Shown in pieces: positions 10,236 through 23,509 of a stretch of 64,000 nt of DNA. Origin of the DNA: Sipunculus nudus. Taxonomy: Eukaryota; Annelida; Sipuncula; Golfingiida; Sipunculidae. The DNA lies in contig CM049307.1 in the NCBI GenBank assembly GCA_026874595.1, positions 35,506,862-35,570,861 of the forward strand. Direction: 5' to 3'. Numbering within the stretch: position 1 is the stretch's first letter; each line of letters opens with the position of its first letter. Both the position numbers and the translations under genes were made by a program. The notes under the pieces are model-generated. The model had not been told where the DNA came from. It worked only from the letters and a program-made list of their open reading frames with translations, and did not search any database.

Positions 10236-13200
10236 AGGGTACTACAGGCTGCCAAAGCTTCCAGCAACCCCCCCCCCCCCCGGCACTAATGAGAAACTGC
10301 CTGCGAAAAATCGAAAAGTCCCATAAGCTTAACTACAGGCCGCTACCGAAAACCGACAGTTCCCCGCCTATCTCATGTTGACCTTGTTGACCTTTCATCA
10401 GATTATGCATGCTTGAGCGAAGCATACACTGGGGCAGCCAGGCAGCTAATGCCCAGCCACAGTTGATCCAGGTGTCCAACCCAACTCATCTAGTAGTTGT
10501 TTTGAAAAACAACATAACAATAAACAATAAATTAATAATTTTGTATTTTTTTTTATAACAAATTAAAGAAAAATTAATAGAAAAGGAATTTGTTAGTTGA
10601 TGAGTAACAGAAAATTAACTTGCAGTTACTGATGATGCAAGAATCTTGTATGGATGGATAGAATGTCAATGTCAATTTTATTCCAAATAACACCATGCAG
10701 TCACCTATGGTATTTTTCAGTGAAATTTTAATGATAAAAAAATAAATCATATTATTCATTACTATTCATAAGGGATCATATGAAGGAAATTAATGATAGA
10801 CAAAGATGCAGTTGATAATATTAATCTAGATTCCTACTGTGTCTAGTGTGTAGATTGATGTGAAAGTAGTCCAAAGTGAATATGTTACATTTATTTTTTT
10901 TTTTAATATAAATAAAAGCCATAAAACCAGGTACTTATGATCATTATTTAAATTGGTGAATTTTGTATATTCTGGATTCTCAACATCTTTGTTTGGCTAA
11001 AACTGAATAAATACTAGACATGGTGCAAATGCTTTGCAAATGTATTTGAATACGAATATGAATATGTACTGCATTAAAAAATTTTATTCCATAAGAATGG
11101 GAATTGAGGTAAAAATGAAAGTATTTGAATACCAGTGCAGATACTTTCAGAATTTATTCATGAATGCATTCATGAATATATTCTACAATATTATTTCAAT
11201 AATCATTTCAATTATATTTTATTTAAAAAAATCATGATTTTATTATTATTATTTCTTTAATAAAAATTATATTGGCACAATATTTGTTATTAAATTTTGA
11301 TAAAAAGTTAAACTTTTTTATAATATGTGCTGCTTATAAGTTATATGGCCAAGTCAAAATCTGTGTGACAGTAGCACTCCATTTGTTAATAAAATAAATG
11401 AAATCAATCCTCTTCCCTGTCTCCAAAGATACTATCAAAATCATATATAAGCTAAACACCAACAACTCATAATAAAGCTTATATTTATTACCACACAAAA
11501 CAAGCATGTGCCTCTTTCCCAAATCATATTTTTGTCATATATAACAGCTGAGCGCCGTGACCCATGGGTCCCTTGTTTCTTGTGTGGCAGTGATACGAAG
11601 ACTTTAAATGAGTATGATATAAAAGAATCACTGTGACAAAACTTTTATGACGTAAAAACATCGAATACCTTCACCATTTAACATAAATCTCATGATTTTG
11701 TCTTCATTGCTTGGTTGATTACTTGGTTGGTTTGTCTGTTCGCAACTTTTAATTTAAGTCCAAATAAGTGTTGTGAACAAGGTATCACCAAAGCAAAACA
11801 TCGTTAAATGCACATGAAATTCAAAATTTGGAGGTAATATGGATAGCTAAAATGTTTTTTTTGTAAGGATTCTTTATCATTGTGTTGGGATACCTGTGTA
11901 TTTCTAACAGCCAAGATAGAGAACCATTCACCAGTATTAGGGGCGGCCTTCCTTCTGGGGGGCTGAGCTGACCCGTGCTGCAACCAGTTATACATGGGTG
12001 AAGTGTGTAACAGACACCAGTTTGCCCTTGGATTAATATGTTTCCTCAGTATGTTGGCCTTAAGAAGCTTTTACCAAGTTTCATAGTGATTCTTGTAAAA
12101 TTTGGAATATTTGTGGAGGTAATTACTGTTTTGTGGTCTTTAACTACTTTCCAGTTAATATTAATGTAATTTCCCTGATTTTCATAAATAATATTGAAAA
12201 CTGTCATATTTTTTTTATTAATTTTATGAAGGAAACCTTTTTTTTAAGTTAAATACTAAATTTTGTGGCGTTATGGTGTTGCAAAATATATTTAAACAAC
12301 TAACAGTTTATAGGTAGACCTTTAGGATACCTGGTCTAAGTATGTATAAAAGAAATATAGAAAACAAAGCCTACACATATAGATAAAGTAGTGAGCATAT
12401 TTACTAGTGTTATTTATTGATGCTTGTATAATCAGCTATTCTTTCCAGAAAGTCGCACCAGTATAATATTAATTTTATTTCTTATATATTTTATCATACA
12501 TCTTATGCATATTTCAAAATAATTGCTATGTTAAAAGGAGAAATATATATTAGAATAAACCAAAATGATGTATAACATTCATTCCTAAGTGGTTCCTCAA
12601 ATGTGCATTTTCAGTGTATGTCTGTAAATCTTTTATATTTTATAATATTTAATGCATTGTCTCTCTGCATATATTTATATGAAATACATGTAAAGTGAAA
12701 TTCATACTTATATCAAGATTATAATTGGGTCCAGATTAATTTCAGTTGTTCACCAGAATATTCAGATATAACTTTATTATTTCTATGTAATAATTTTTAT
12801 TTTGTCCATTAATCATTGCATCTCATTCTGTATGGACTAACAAAATGAATTATTCATGTGTCTTTAAAAGGAATTTTTGGTTAATATGTGCATTAAGACT
12901 GAATAACACATGTGACTGATCTACCTGGCCTTAAGATAATGGTAAATCCTTTTAGTGTGCATCACTCAATAGTAGCTACACATTGACTTTTCAGTGCTTC
13001 ATTACCATTTCTTTGATATGCAGTGTGGTATATGGACCAGTGAAGCTGATTATGATGTGGCATATGTAATTTTATATGACCAAAACTATTAAATCTGACG
13101 CAGCCTAATTAGTCCAGAGTGGCTCATTAGTATTCTTTATCAGATACAAGACACCTGGAGTTAGAATGTGGCTTCTGTAGCTAATCACTTGTTAGTTGTA

Positions 13201-13875
13201 TAGAGACTGTTGACGTCTGTTGGTAATTATTAAAAATTAACATTAATTTAAGGGAAGGTTTGATTTCTCTGAAAGATTACTGAAATTATTTATAAACAGG
13301 AAATTTAAATGAAATAAAGTTCACTCAGGAAATGTCATGTAAACTCTTTCATCCACTGATGTTAGAAGCATATGTGAGAACTCAATTAAACAAAATTAAA
13401 CCAAATTTGTAATGAAAATTTTGGCCAAAATTTCTGCAATAATAAAAAAATATTTTCACTTATAATTATAATTTATGGCTGGTTGCAGCCATTGAGTGTT
13501 TTTAAACCATATGCCAGCTGGTATTGAAAGCAGGGGGCTTATTTTAACAATATGTGTGTAACCCCTCCAGCCCCCCCCCCCCCCCCCCCCCCGGCAGGAA
13601 GGTGCTAGCTAGACTAGCATACCCCATGAGGTAGAATTTCTAGGATTACTCTAAAAAAACTGATTTATATACATAATCACTCCAGAGACCCTTATTCAGT
13701 AAATATAAATTGATCAAAAATATTTTAAGGCATAGTGCTTTTAACAGAAAAACATTTAAATACACTCAAACATGAAAATATTGTAACTTCCTTGTCTTCT
13801 CATTTCTTCATAATAAGCTGGATGTGCAGTATATCTGCAGACTTGCATGATTTGAAAATGCTCTTGTCATTTCAG
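10236..13875. other. Upstream flank/intron of STUB1, no exon found
   Basis: AT-rich sequence with C tracts at about 10267-10281 and 13568-13592. The first STUB1 exon (start codon and first half of TPR1) would be expected here or further left, but no stretch giving the family's GN-LF...Y--A pattern was recognised. At 11545-11577 a CAGCTGAGCGCCGTGAC phrase matches one at 39506, a dispersed repeat end. Confidence 0.4.
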
Positions 13876-14074
13876 GTTAAGAACCCATCTGTAGCAACAT
13901 TTTTCACCAACCGTGCATTATGTTATCTGAAGACAAAGAATTGGGAACTAGCCTGCCAGGATTGTCGAAGGGCTCTAGAAATGGACACCATGCTGGTTAA
14001 AGGGCATTTCTTTTTGGGACAAGCACTAGCAGAAATGAATTTGTACGATGAAGCTATAGCCAGTTTTAAAAGAG
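13876..14074 (+). CDS. STUB1: STUB1 exon 2 (TPR domain)
   Basis: Acceptor TTTCAG before 13876 and donor GTCAGT after 14074; starts in phase 0 and ends with one extra base. It encodes the TPR core, including [17 protein letters not shown] and the HFFLGQA helix. The chain begins VKNPSV, equivalent to the point where vertebrate CHIP exon 2 begins. Confidence 0.95.
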
Positions 14075-17000
14075 GTCAGTACTTAGAAGTGTTCAGGACT
14101 TTACTTATATAGTACTATATATTGTCAGATAAATTTTTATGCTAAAATAAGGAAATGAAGGTTTCACAGTTTAATCTTTTTGATGTTTGATGGGTGATAA
14201 ATATAAAAACAAATCCAATTAATTTCTACATTCTTTTATGTATGGTATAAGGGCATAACAATCAAAGGGAAGCTACAAAACAAATTGCTAAATTATTGGA
14301 GTGTCCTGATAAGAAGTCCTTATTTTCATTGATACAGTAATACTCACATCAAATTGCCACAATGGCCATGATTAATTATTTTATTTGTTTTTTTTGTAAA
14401 CAAAACCAAACTCATCTTATGATTTTGAGATAACTTTTCCTGCACAAGCACAACCAAGGCAAATACGTAAAAAATACATGCTCATTCTGAGGAGTGAGAT
14501 TAATGGTCTCATTTCATGGTGTATTGTGCTCTCCTCTGTAGCATATGACCTTGCAAAAGAACAGAAGCTGAATTTTGGTGACGATGTGGCAGCAGCTCTC
14601 AGGAATGCAAAAAAAAGGAGATGGGGTGCCATCGAGGAGAAACGGGTACAGCAGGAGATAGAACTACAGACATATATCAACAGACTCATCACAGAAGATA
14701 GAGATAGGTAGGAATGGCCATAGGCAGAATGCACCTAGGACTACTACATTTTGATTATATAATAACTTGTAGATCATGGATAGTTTTATGCATGAACAGC
14801 CCATTGGTGACACATACAGGTTATATCATTTATTTTAAAAACAGCAGGAAAACTCGAATTATTTGATTCCTTTTAAATCGTGTATGCATATGGGTTTAGG
14901 TAATAATTCAGAGTCTTTTCAAACTTAGGTCATGGCTGGGACTAGCAGGGTAACTGTGCCCTATATTTATATCTGTTTTGAGTAAACGTGACTCAGAAGA
15001 TTTTAGGAATGGCCCCACTGATTGTTCTATATTTGGTATGCTTGTTGATCCATGATAGTTTTGGATTTTGCGTAAAATGTGGTGCCATCTAAAACATAAT
15101 CTACAGTAAATTGAAAAGATTTCTCACAGAATGGTTCATTGAAATATTTGTAAATTAAGAGTGCCCATTGGTCTTAGGTAACATGTTCCATAGTAAAGGA
15201 CCCATAGCTTTACCTTTAGTCCCATTTTCACAGAATTTCAATCCGATTTCTCAGGAACAGTTTCATTGATAGCTGTTGTGGTCATTGTACTGGACTGTGT
15301 TATCTGTTGAACAAGGTTTGTAGTGTCATCTTTTCAAAAGATATTATTGCAGACTTCCTGGATGTACTTTATGTATTGTTCTTTAGTTTGGTGTGACCAT
15401 TGATTAGGACTTAAATGGCCAATCTACAGTTCCCTTTTATTTTCATATGCCCATCTGTGACAGGACATATTATGGTATACCAACTGTCTGTCCCTTATGT
15501 CTGTCTGTCAGTTAACTGAAAGTGTCACTGCAATAACTTACCAGGCCTTTTATGAGTTTTCACAAAACTCACTGTAACTACGGACTAGTAGATTATCTTG
15601 CTCAAGTTCGATTATGGGCAAAGTCCACACATATTTAATGAGGTCGGAGGTCACCAGACTTTGGTAGTGCCATGATGACTTTACAATTGTATGGATTTTC
15701 ATGAAAGGTATTGTAAATATTTACATTACAGTTTTTTTCCTGATTTAGATTCTCAGCAAAATTCGCATATTTAATCAGACAAATTAGACCAGAAGTCATT
15801 AATATACAACAGGCATATGTAGTATTATGCACCCTTCAGGTTCTCTTTGTTATATGATTTTCTTTGCACATTAAAACAGTATCAGGGGAACTACAAGAGG
15901 AACTTGACAGACAAATTTATTGCCAGACATGGCTAATTTAATATAAGTTATTATTATATGTTATTTAACACTTTAACAGGCAGCTGCACACAGTACAAGA
16001 GTTGGTAGGGGAATCAGAGGACACAACAAATGAGCAAGAATCTATAGAAACAGAATATGTAAGTAAAATATGTACATCAGAACTTCCGAAATAAAATGTA
16101 ACAGGCTTTTACACTGGATAATATAAATAAATAAAGAGTCCAAGTGACTGTCAGATGTTTGGTTATCATGAGGATGATCATATGATTTCTACATTACTTA
16201 AATTTCTCAAGAACTAATAATATATTACACATTTGAATATTTCAAGCAGGTTTAAACATTGACAGTCCTGAGTCAGTGCTGATCACCATTAAAACATCTG
16301 TTATTACTAATATTAGAAATTTACTGGAAGGATATTTAAAATGAATCAAGCTTGAAAACCATGTAAGAAGTTCATGTTTGTTGTTAGGTAAATCATGTTA
16401 ATAGAAGGGGGGTCTTATACACAGAGCTACTAAGCATAACATGAGTGAAAGGTGCTTGTTGTTAGTTGATCAAACATGGTCCTCATCAAGTATGTGGTAT
16501 CAATAATTGTTTTGTTGAATAAATAAATGAAAAGAATTTGAAATTTTATGTATAAAGATATAATATAAGTCAGACATATTATTTGGTAAAATTTAGATGA
16601 AAAACAAGTTCATTATTCTAAAATGGCTGGACTTGGGCGGGCTGCTACTATGTTTCAAATTGGTACAATTTACAGATCCGGGAACTGATGTTTTATATTT
16701 CAAAAGACAAATGTTAATTAGCACTTATTCGTTTCATCTACACTCTACAAAACCAATTTTGTTTAATTTTCGTATACCTGTTGCTTTTGGGCCATAGCTT
16801 TCACACATTGCTTTAGTTAGTTCTAGCAAACTAAAATTAATACAATTAGTTTATATCTAATACAGATTTTGCACCTTTTTTAATTTTCAGCAAAAGAGGT
16901 TAATGCAAGTCAATGAAATATTTGCTCAGGTGGATGAAAGACGACAGGTAAAATTCTTTGGTTGTTCAAGATGTAATTGTAGAAACATATCAGTGATTGT

Positions 17001-19603
17001 ATAGGTCTAGAAAAGTGCCTCTTGTGCCTCAGAGTTGATAATTCTTGCCCAGGATCAGTTATGCAACTTTAGAGCTGCTAGCTTCAGAGGTAGGATTATG
17101 TCAGTTAAAAAAGAAATCGACAGACAGCAATCTTACATATCAGGATGGGATGTGGTTTATGATTAAGACATCTAAGATGAAGGTAACTTGTAAATCCAGC
17201 CCAGCATAAAGTAAGTTATTCTTGTATTATGTTACATTTCCACTCAGACCTGATGCTTATATTTGAAAAGTTGTCTTCATTTTCATGCTTTTCCTTACAA
17301 GGATAATTTGATGTTATATTGCATATAATGGTGTACATTTCTTATAAAGGAGAAGAATTCATATAGGGTTTCTTATCCTCATTGCATGTTTGCAATAACA
17401 GTGGTTTACATAAAATTATGTGGACACAGGCATGCTTTAAATATTAAACAGTTTGGCCACTGGATTGTTTGAAGTATGTAATATTTAGAATAGAAGCATT
17501 TAGTGTTGGGACGATATGGGTTTTTTTTTATCATGATAATTATTCAAATTTAATCGCGATATACCATGATATTGCGATATTTTTAATAATATATAATGGC
17601 ATAAATAAGCCATCAATAATAATATTTATAACAACCACCTTTAAAGTCTTGACTTTATACAAGGGGTTAAGTATTAATGTCATTTATACCTATTGTGCCA
17701 GTACCACAGAATGACTCATTACGTGATGTAAGTTGCATGAAGGTCCTGCAGGTGTGCAAGCTTCAGGCGCGGGAAGTCCTGCCCCCATTGTCGAATCACG
17801 CTTGTCAGAACTTTCCATCAGTTTCCTATAGCTACATGAAGCCGGAGAATCCCGGCGAATTTTCGGAGAGCGTGTTATACCAATCATGGCTAAATATACC
17901 ATCCCAATTTTATATGGCAAAATATGCAACCTGTATGGAATGTTAGATTCAGTTGTGAAACTTTTATGTTGACATTTTCGTTCTATGCAATAAAAGCGGA
18001 AATATGTGTATTTATTGCTCTTTCATTATAATGTTATTTTCTTCTGGAATTCTCAAGCTTATGTCCTCTCTGATTCATCCTGCTACATTTCCTACTAATC
18101 CCAAAGCCTGTAAACACACAGTTCCCCCACACGCGTGTATTCAAATACATGTGGTTTATAAAAATAAATGTAATTCTTTGAAATAAATTTATTTTGAACC
18201 TCAAGGGCTTGCTTGTGAACCAAAATCGTGAACAAAAATTAATATTGTGGTATCGCGATAATAGGAAAGTTGACGGTATGATAACCGTAGCTGTCAGATA
18301 TCGTGATAATACCGTATACCGGTAACCGTCCCAACCCTAGAAGCATTAAAGCTATATTAGAGATGATTTGAGTGACTACTGAGGTTTGAGTCTGATGAAG
18401 ACAGATATTCAATCGAAATCCTTAAAATAAGAGGAGGATATTTGAGTGCACTGTTTGTTGTTGCCATTTCTGTTTCCATGGATGCAGTGTTATCTTTACA
18501 ACACAAGGAACCAGATTATATGATAAGCATTCAAAGGGACAAGTGTTTTGCCAAAATGAACTTGTTAAAACCGGAAGTTACTTTTTAGGTAGGATATGAT
18601 GCATATGAAGAGAAATATGCCTGACAATACAAAATCAAGTTGCTACATATATAATTATACATATATTCTTCCGTTAAGAATGAAAATAGCCTGTGTTACA
18701 AGTTATTTGGAAATGAAGGTGTCATTTTCCTCATGACTAGTTTTATATGTAGGAGATATTGATTATATTGGAATGATTTTAATATTTGATTATATTCACA
18801 GAAAAGAGAAGTTCCAGACTTTTTGTGTGGGAAAATAAGTTTTGAATTAATGAGGGATCCAGTGATCACACCAAGTGGAATAACATACGACAGGAAAGAC
18901 ATAGAAGAGCATTTACAGGTAAGATGTCGGAGTAAGACTGATGCACTTCTTATTAAAACATGAATGTTGCTCTGTTAGATTCTCATTAATCAATATATGT
19001 AACTTAAAAGCACCAAAGAAAAAAAAAACACTTGATTGCACCTGGTCGAAACATTGTCCATATAAAATTAATGATCTTTACAAATATCTCATAATGGGTT
19101 GCTTTAAATTTTACCCATATAAAGCCCCAGCTTAGTGTCCTGGTGAGCTCGGACACTTTTACAAACCAGGATGGTAGCAAGACAGTTCCTTTGATTTTAT
19201 GTACATTTTATTGAAGATTAATTCAAATCAATAACTTTAAAAGTAGCAAACTTTTAAAGACCATAACCTTCAATAATAGCAAAGCATTATTGCCTGATAC
19301 AGGTAATTAAATTTCAATTTTCTTTTTCAGACTCTTAGGTACTGATAAAATATGAAAAAAATTTTTTTTTTCAAAATAAAAAGGGATAATGCTTTACAGG
19401 AACAGTCAACATTGTGCATGAGAACTCTAGAATATCATGTGCTGATAGATTGTTTTCATGTATATTCTTTTTTTCAGCGTGTTGGCCACTTTGACCCCGT
19501 CACAAGGCAAAACTTAACACAGGACCTTCTAATACCAAATTTGGCAATGAAAGAAGTTATAGACAACTTTTTAGAAGAAAATCCCTGGGGAGAGGATTAT
19601 TAA
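13876..19603 (+). CDS. STUB1: STUB1/CHIP E3 ubiquitin ligase, exons 2-7 (partial 5')
   Basis: Six exons (13876-14074, 14542-14707, 15980-16058, 16891-16947, 18802-18918, 19478-19603) join without a frame break into 247 codons plus TAA. The product matches CHIP throughout. Residues 1-68 carry the TPR repeats that hold the EEVD tails of Hsp70/Hsp90. Residues of about 69-167 form the helical dimerisation region, with the family phrase [12 protein letters not shown]. Residues 168-247 form the U-box that recruits E2 enzymes ([45 protein letters not shown]), and the chain ends in EDY as in vertebrate CHIP. CHIP ubiquitinates chaperone-bound misfolded clients in the cytosol. About 50 N-terminal residues (start codon and first TPR helix pair) are missing and should be in an upstream exon. 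All introns obey GT-AG. A hAT element sits in the intron before the U-box exon. The downstream partner is JMJD8, convergent, at the far end of the window. Confidence 0.96.
14542..14707 (+). CDS. STUB1: STUB1 exon 3
   Basis: Acceptor CTGTAG, donor GTAGGA. The first two bases complete an Ala codon split by the intron. It encodes [15 protein letters not shown] and the charged helical segment [12 protein letters not shown] that follows the TPR domain. Confidence 0.95.
15980..16058 (+). CDS. STUB1: STUB1 exon 4
   Basis: Acceptor TTAACAG, donor GTAAGT. It completes a split Arg codon, then encodes 26 residues rich in Glu and Gln, the least conserved, acidic part of CHIP between the helices. The short length and matching phases at both ends support it. 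Confidence 0.85.
16891..16947 (+). CDS. STUB1: STUB1 exon 5
   Basis: Acceptor TTTTCAG, donor GTAAAA. It encodes 19 residues in phase 0 including [10 protein letters not shown], which matches the ELFSQVDEKR helix just before the U-box of CHIP. Confidence 0.92.
17493..17500. repeat. 8-bp target-site duplication, left
   Basis: GAAGCATT directly before the hAT terminal repeat, repeated at 18340-18347. Confidence 0.9.
17501..18339. mobile_element. Non-autonomous hAT element (839 bp)
   Basis: The left end TAGTGTTGGGACG and the right end CGTCCCAACCCTA are inverted repeats differing at one base. They are flanked by the exact 8-bp duplication GAAGCATT, the duplication length typical of hAT elements. 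The interior near the ends is rich in CGATAT/ATATCG words. No transposase frame exists, so it would need an outside hAT transposase. It lies in the STUB1 intron between exons 5 and 6 and leaves both splice sites intact. Confidence 0.92.
18340..18347. repeat. 8-bp target-site duplication, right
   Basis: GAAGCATT directly after the right end of the hAT element. Confidence 0.9.
18802..18918 (+). CDS. STUB1: STUB1 exon 6 (U-box, first half)
   Basis: Acceptor TTCACAG, donor GTAAGA, phase 0 at both ends, 39 codons. It encodes the first part of the U-box, from [17 protein letters not shown] through [17 protein letters not shown]-boxes keep the RING-like fold without zinc ligands, by salt bridges and hydrogen bonds. 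Confidence 0.97.
19478..19603 (+). CDS. STUB1: STUB1 exon 7 (U-box, C-terminus)
   Basis: Acceptor TTTTTTCAG, stop TAA at 19601-19603. It encodes [21 protein letters not shown] and the C-terminal EDY. This is the last coding exon. Confidence 0.97.
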   Translation, partial: RVGHFDPVTRQNLTQDLLIPNLAMKEVIDNFLEENPWGEDY

Positions 19604-19881
19604 AGGACAGACTAGTAATTCTAGGAACTTTTGTGATATTGAAAAATTGTCATCCATCCATCCGATAGTATCATTCCAACACACTTAGTTGACTGATGCC
19701 ATTCCTGTCCTCAATCATCTGTTCGTTGCTTCTCAGTACTGTTCTCTCATTCAAGAGCATTGTTTTTGAGTAAGTACAGCACACAGGCTCCAGGCACGGC
19801 CCAGTTGTAAAGGCTTTGCAACTAACAGCAGAAGTCGTCATGATAAGACAAACATTAAGAACAGCACAAGGGGATTGGCTT

Positions 19882-19887
19882 AATAAA
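19882..19887 (+). terminator. Candidate STUB1 polyadenylation signal
   Basis: AATAAA about 280 nt after the STUB1 stop codon. Other AATAAA words lie further downstream (near 21155), so the used site is unknown. Confidence 0.3.
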
Positions 19888-22800
19888 TGTTAAAGGTTCA
19901 GCACCAAACATCTATAAGTTTATCTGCTAAGAAAAATATAATAATATATTTAGTGAGATTTCAACACAGACTAACTGTGCCTTTTTATAAATGCCGATTT
20001 TGTCATTTGCTCAAGTATGAAGATAGTCAGTGTCATTAGGAAAATGCATTCACAAATTAAAATATAAAAATTTTTCCCTAGCCGAGGTTCCTGTTGAGGG
20101 GCTATCTTCTTGCCTTGAGTTTGCCCCAGTTACTCAAGACTGGTTGAATTGGCCTTCATGCTCCCTTTAAAAATTTTTTGACAAGATCATGACCAATGTA
20201 CAGCGTGAGCCATCTTCATGCAGGCCCCTGCAAAATTCCAAAACTCCTTGAATCATAAATCTACACGTGGATCACGCACAGGGATCCACACGGATACATG
20301 GAAAGTGGATAAAGATAATGAAATATAAGATATGTAGTTGGATTTTGCCTATTTAAGCACTGTGCAAGGACATGCATATATGAAAAGGCACCATTAAGAA
20401 ATTCCTTCTTATGCCATAACTTGTGGTCAGTCAGGGCCTCTTATTTTGAATACCAGAAATCCAGAGCATTAAATCATATCATTCTTATCATGTGAATATT
20501 ATCATTGTCATTCAATATACAATATACACTTCATATAGACATTAAAATGGACACCAGAGTGTGCATCAGTTTTTGAACTTAATTCTTCCTTTTTCTGTTA
20601 CACTCTTAAACATTATTAAAGTGTATCTCCATATATGGAAGTCGGGCATCTTTTCACAATGAGAGGTACTGCTAGTCTGTTTAGATATACATTTTTAATC
20701 TATTTTGAATATGGTGAAACTTTCTTTTATATGAAGAAATGATATATTGTTGTCCCTAATTGGAGGGTATTTATTATATGATCACTGCAGTTCAAAATTA
20801 TTTCAACAAGTTTAAACTGATCCCCCTTCAGAACTTTGAGGTGTCAGTCACATCAGTTAAATTAATATCATTAATCCAACAACAGTGGTCTGAGAATGTT
20901 TGCAGCAGTTAGATAAGAATGTGAAAAAAAAAACATAATTACAAGGACTGTTGAGTACTGGTAGATTTATATGACATGTTGATCGTTATTATAATTGTTG
21001 TTTTTAAAATGTTTGTGGATTTCAAGTAAATACAATGATGCCACATAATCTCATTCAGAAGGTGAACAAATCAACTTGTATGTGTCCTAGTCTATTCAAT
21101 GCCCCCTGTTCACCTGACTTTTTCTCTGTTACATTTTATACAACTTTGCTTTAAAAATAAAACAAAACAGAACAAAAAAATATAATTAATTGGAGTGGAC
21201 TTGGATTTTTTTAAGCTCTTGCAAATAGGTTGATTGATTGATCTTTATTTTCCTCCAGGCTGAACAGTTCAACCAAGCATTCAAAATATGCAAGTTAAAT
21301 TAGAACGCAAACCTTAAAACAAAATCAAAATGTTAACAACATCATTAGTCATCCTGATTATTGAAATGTAGAAGTAAGTATGTAAAATACAGAATAGCAG
21401 ACTTCATGAAACTTAATTTTTGGAGATTACATGATTTAAAAATCATGTCTGCATCTAAAGAAATATAACCCTACTCCATAACGTCTAACAAAAAAAAAAT
21501 CTATGAATATTTTTTATTAATTGCACACCCTTAAGCTGGATGCACTTTCAATGTGATAGAGTAATCAGTAAAACCTGCCTTGAAAGATTTCTTATTTTAT
21601 TCAGATGTGATTGTATATCTGCCTCTCCACACATTTTCATTAGTCAGCATCTGTTATGCATGGTACATCAGATCTTATCACAATAATGGCCTTGGATCAT
21701 TTTTAAAATTATTTGATATTCAGATGTCAGGTTTAAATAAACTCCCTCTTATCAGACAGAAATTTAAATGAGATTTAAAGGGATTCTGTCTGTGCAAACT
21801 GTGGAAAGAGTTGGCAAAGCCAATACAAGAAATTTTAGAAAGATAATTCCCCTCTTCATTAATGTGTCCAATAATGCTGCTGCATGATATTTTGGCTTAT
21901 AATGTTTAGTACAATGTTATGAAATTGGTAACTGATCCCAGAAATATGTCAGCTGATGATCAGGTGCAGGTGAGCATGCTGAACAAAGTCTCTTCAAAAC
22001 TCAGTCTTATCATGTAAACTAAACTGTGTTACATTTTGAGAGCAGTGACAATACATGTAGTTTAATCATTATTTTGTTTGTTATGTTTATAGATTCTTCA
22101 AAACTTGGAATGTCACCTTTCACAAAAGGTCTAAATAACAGTAATTGTTACAAAACTGCATTATCTAATAGGAATAAAGGTATGATATCCATATCACCTG
22201 AGTGATATACATGCATGCAAACACCAGTTGAGTAGTTGCGTTTCCATGCACATCCATGTTTCAGATCAAATATTGTGTATTTTATTTTAAAAATGCCAAA
22301 TTTGCAAACTCGCTAAAATCTTTGTGTTATTATGATAATGGTCCTCTTTGGATGTCTCATTTAAGTATAAAGAAAATATATAAAGGCAATACCATATTTG
22401 TCACTTGGCCTGTTTTCCTACACAATTACTGATTTCAACTCTGTTTTAATGTTGTACATACATAGGTGATATTTACAGGCAGTGAAAAAGTTAAACATAG
22501 ATGGAAAGTTTTCAATTTGATGACCAAAACTCGATGATATATACCGTAAAAAATTGACATGCATTTAATTCTGTCAATATATTCTTTTTCTGCTTGGTTA
22601 GAAACTTAAGTACAGTAGGACATTTTAAGACACATGGGGCTCTTCCTTTTTTTGTATGGAAACTTATGACAACTGGACATTAACAGAAATGTCAAGGTTC
22701 CAAGTTTCAGAATGAATAAAAAAATGCTAGTCACCAGTAGGATATTTCAAACTAAGCTTTCTCTGGTAAAGAAAAAAAATATTTCTGACACAGCATTGGA

Positions 22801-23200
22801 AATGTACTTGATCACCACATGAAGGTACAGCCACTGTGAGGAAATGTGTTTTCTTATCATGCTGTAACTATCAAATTAAGTAGAATTATGACAAAGGAAT
22901 AACTATTTTCATTTTATGTTTGAAAAAATTCTTTATTTTAGCTACAGGTACTTCGAATTATTATCTTTTAAATCTTTCTTTCTTTTAATGTCATAAAGTT
23001 AGAACCCCATTGACTTGTGTCCCCATGACAATCCTTTATTGTGCTTGACACATCACTTTTACATTCACCCCGTTCATCATGTTGACAGCTGTTTTACTCC
23101 ATAAAGATTTTTCTTTGATTATGCGGTAGGAGAGTTGTTAGTCCCTGTTGTGTAATTTGCCCCAGCTGTATCATACATTACTGCTTGTACTGTTGTTTAT
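19888..23200. other. Intergenic, nothing recognised
   Basis: AT-rich sequence that may include a long STUB1 3' UTR. A TTGATTGATTGATCTTTATTT phrase near 21230 looks repeat-derived. No exon or RNA gene was recognised. Confidence 0.35.
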
Positions 23201-23248
23201 AAATTAAAACCATAAGTGCCAACTGTTTCTCTTATATTTCTACGTAAA

Positions 23249-23439
23249 GTGTGTGTGATGCAGTGCCGAAAGAACAGGTCTCTGACTTTCATCCTTTGGC
23301 TTGTCTCTTCACAAGACGCTTTATACCGGTTCGCGCTGCTGCTCTCAAATGGAATTTTACAGATGTGGATTTCACGACAAAACCTTTTGGCCAGCGAACC
23401 GGTCATCCAGGCACTGGAAGAAAGTGTATATATTTGATG
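23249..23439 (+). pseudogene. Possible decayed NUDT9/TRPM2-tail-like exon
   Basis: One frame reads CDAVPKEQVSDFHP, later LKWNFTDVDF, then KPFGQRTGHPGTGRK. The order resembles Nudix NUDT9 proteins and the NUDT9-homology tail of TRPM2 (VP-E-V, then a WN--DG stretch, then P-GRTG--G-G), an ADP-ribose-binding module. The spacing between blocks is shorter than in the family and the GPNHAADP core is absent, so if the match is real the exon is eroded. No clear splice sites were assigned. The alternative is chance resemblance. Confidence 0.22.
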
Positions 23440-23509
23440 ACCGAGTTTAGAGACTTCTTGAATCAGCGTGTTTCTTTCTTCTTCATGTGGACAGTTTCAA
23501 GAGTATAGA

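Noticed and set aside
14417-14734. 105-codon minus-strand frame
   Set aside because: Antisense shadow of STUB1 exon 3.
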